Origin: Enterovibrio baiacu
Lineage (GTDB): Bacteria > Pseudomonadota > Gammaproteobacteria > Enterobacterales > Vibrionaceae
Direction of reading: 5' to 3'
Assembly (NCBI RefSeq): GCF_004120195.1
Contig: NZ_SCHN01000010.1
Coordinates: forward strand, 219,125-283,124
DNA: 64,000 nucleotides
Within the stretch, counting starts at the first letter, position 1, and each line of letters opens with the position of its first letter. Positions 63,744-64,000 of the stretch are shown one piece after another. Both the position numbers and the translations under genes were made by a program. Below the pieces are notes generated by a model that had not been told where the DNA came from, did not search any database, and saw only the letters and a list, made by a program, of their open reading frames with translations.

Positions 63744-64000
63744 TTAATTCTTAGCACTGTTTTCATCCCACATGCTGCCGTCTCTGAGCATAGAATTTAA
63801 GATAACAACCATCTTTCTCACACAGGCAATGATGGCGACTTTTTTGGGTTTTCCAGCGTTGACTAAACGCGTGTAGGTTGCTTTAAAAGTAGGGTTACAT
63901 TGCATCGCAGACATCATTGCCATGTAAAGAACTGTCCGCACTTGAGCGCGTCCTCCTTGGATGACGCGTTTTCCTTTGTAGCGTCCACTTTCTTTTGTCA
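63744..64000 (-). mobile_element. IS110-family transposase, C-terminal part, cut by the window edge
   Basis: From the edge the minus-strand frame reads TKESGRYKGKRVIQGG and then RAQVRTVLYMAMMSAMQCNP and GKPKKVAIIACVRKMVVILN, the C-terminal transposase_20 region of IS110-type recombinases. The stop codon is at 63746. Only about 20 bases separate it from the broken acyl-CoA synthetase gene, so the element end lies there. In the IS110 group the noncoding (bridge RNA) end precedes the gene; that end lies outside the window. Confidence 0.9.

Overview
The window is a stretch of a gammaproteobacterial chromosome, most likely from the Vibrionaceae (an Enterovibrio-, Grimontia- or Vibrio-like marine bacterium). 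This rests on gene content: a galTK pair with a GalR regulator, an M66 TagA/StcE-like metalloprotease, a COG0523-DUF1826 pair under a Zur-type box, a long RluA-family enzyme with an N-terminal extension, DUF2750, and dispersed TATACCCAA-type repeats. Base composition looks close to 50% GC except for an AT-rich islet at about 7.0-9.6 kb. No rRNA, confident tRNA, CRISPR array or phage was seen. Genus-level placement is inference.

Layout. 0-7 kb: the edge of a secreted protein gene, two LysR regulators each divergent from a target gene (an EamA transporter and a short-chain dehydrogenase), then the zinc-stress operon COG0523-DUF1826 behind an 18-bp palindrome. 7-12 kb: an AT-rich islet with a secreted metzincin lipoprotein, a small membrane-type ORF and a DUF3800-like protein, followed by a divergent second UvrB-like helicase. 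12-22 kb: a periplasmic rhodanese, a long RluA-family pseudouridine synthase, an AAA ATPase, a DJ-1/PfpI protein with its divergent LysR, a DUF6151 protein, a di-heme peroxidase lipoprotein, a DOPA-dioxygenase-like protein, RNase H with a viroplasmin domain and an NmrA-type reductase. 22-29 kb: a Tat-exported agmatine-deiminase-like enzyme, a GNAT-FosA-DUF1272 cluster, an orphan NusG-like factor with a TTG start, a cupin-esterase pair, an XRE-2TM protein and a 59-residue TOBE remnant.

29-43 kb: a CNNM transporter, an EEP nuclease, a YciI-nucleotidyltransferase pair, an orphan Flp pilin, a LysE-AraC pair, a 675-residue Sel1-repeat protein, an ammonium transporter with a readable sigma-54 promoter and two NtrC-type sites, a COG4315/ECF sigma/anti-sigma operon, murQ and rlmC. 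43-50 kb: two secreted metalloproteases with a lipoprotein between them. 50-64 kb: an Old Yellow Enzyme; galT-galK with a GalR operator over the promoter, and galR; a tandem pair of glutathionyl-hydroquinone reductases followed by a questin-oxidase-like protein; DUF2750; a phospholipase D-type cardiolipin synthase homologue; and an AlkJ/AlkK-like dehydrogenase-ligase pair whose ligase has lost its N terminus where an IS110-family element abuts it at the right edge.

The themes are extracellular proteolysis (three zinc proteases), quinone and electrophile detoxification, and small regulator-target pairs. The items most worth a second look are the islet with the second UvrB, the amt control region, the heptamer repeats that sit directly after two stop codons, and the modular protease at 43.6 kb.
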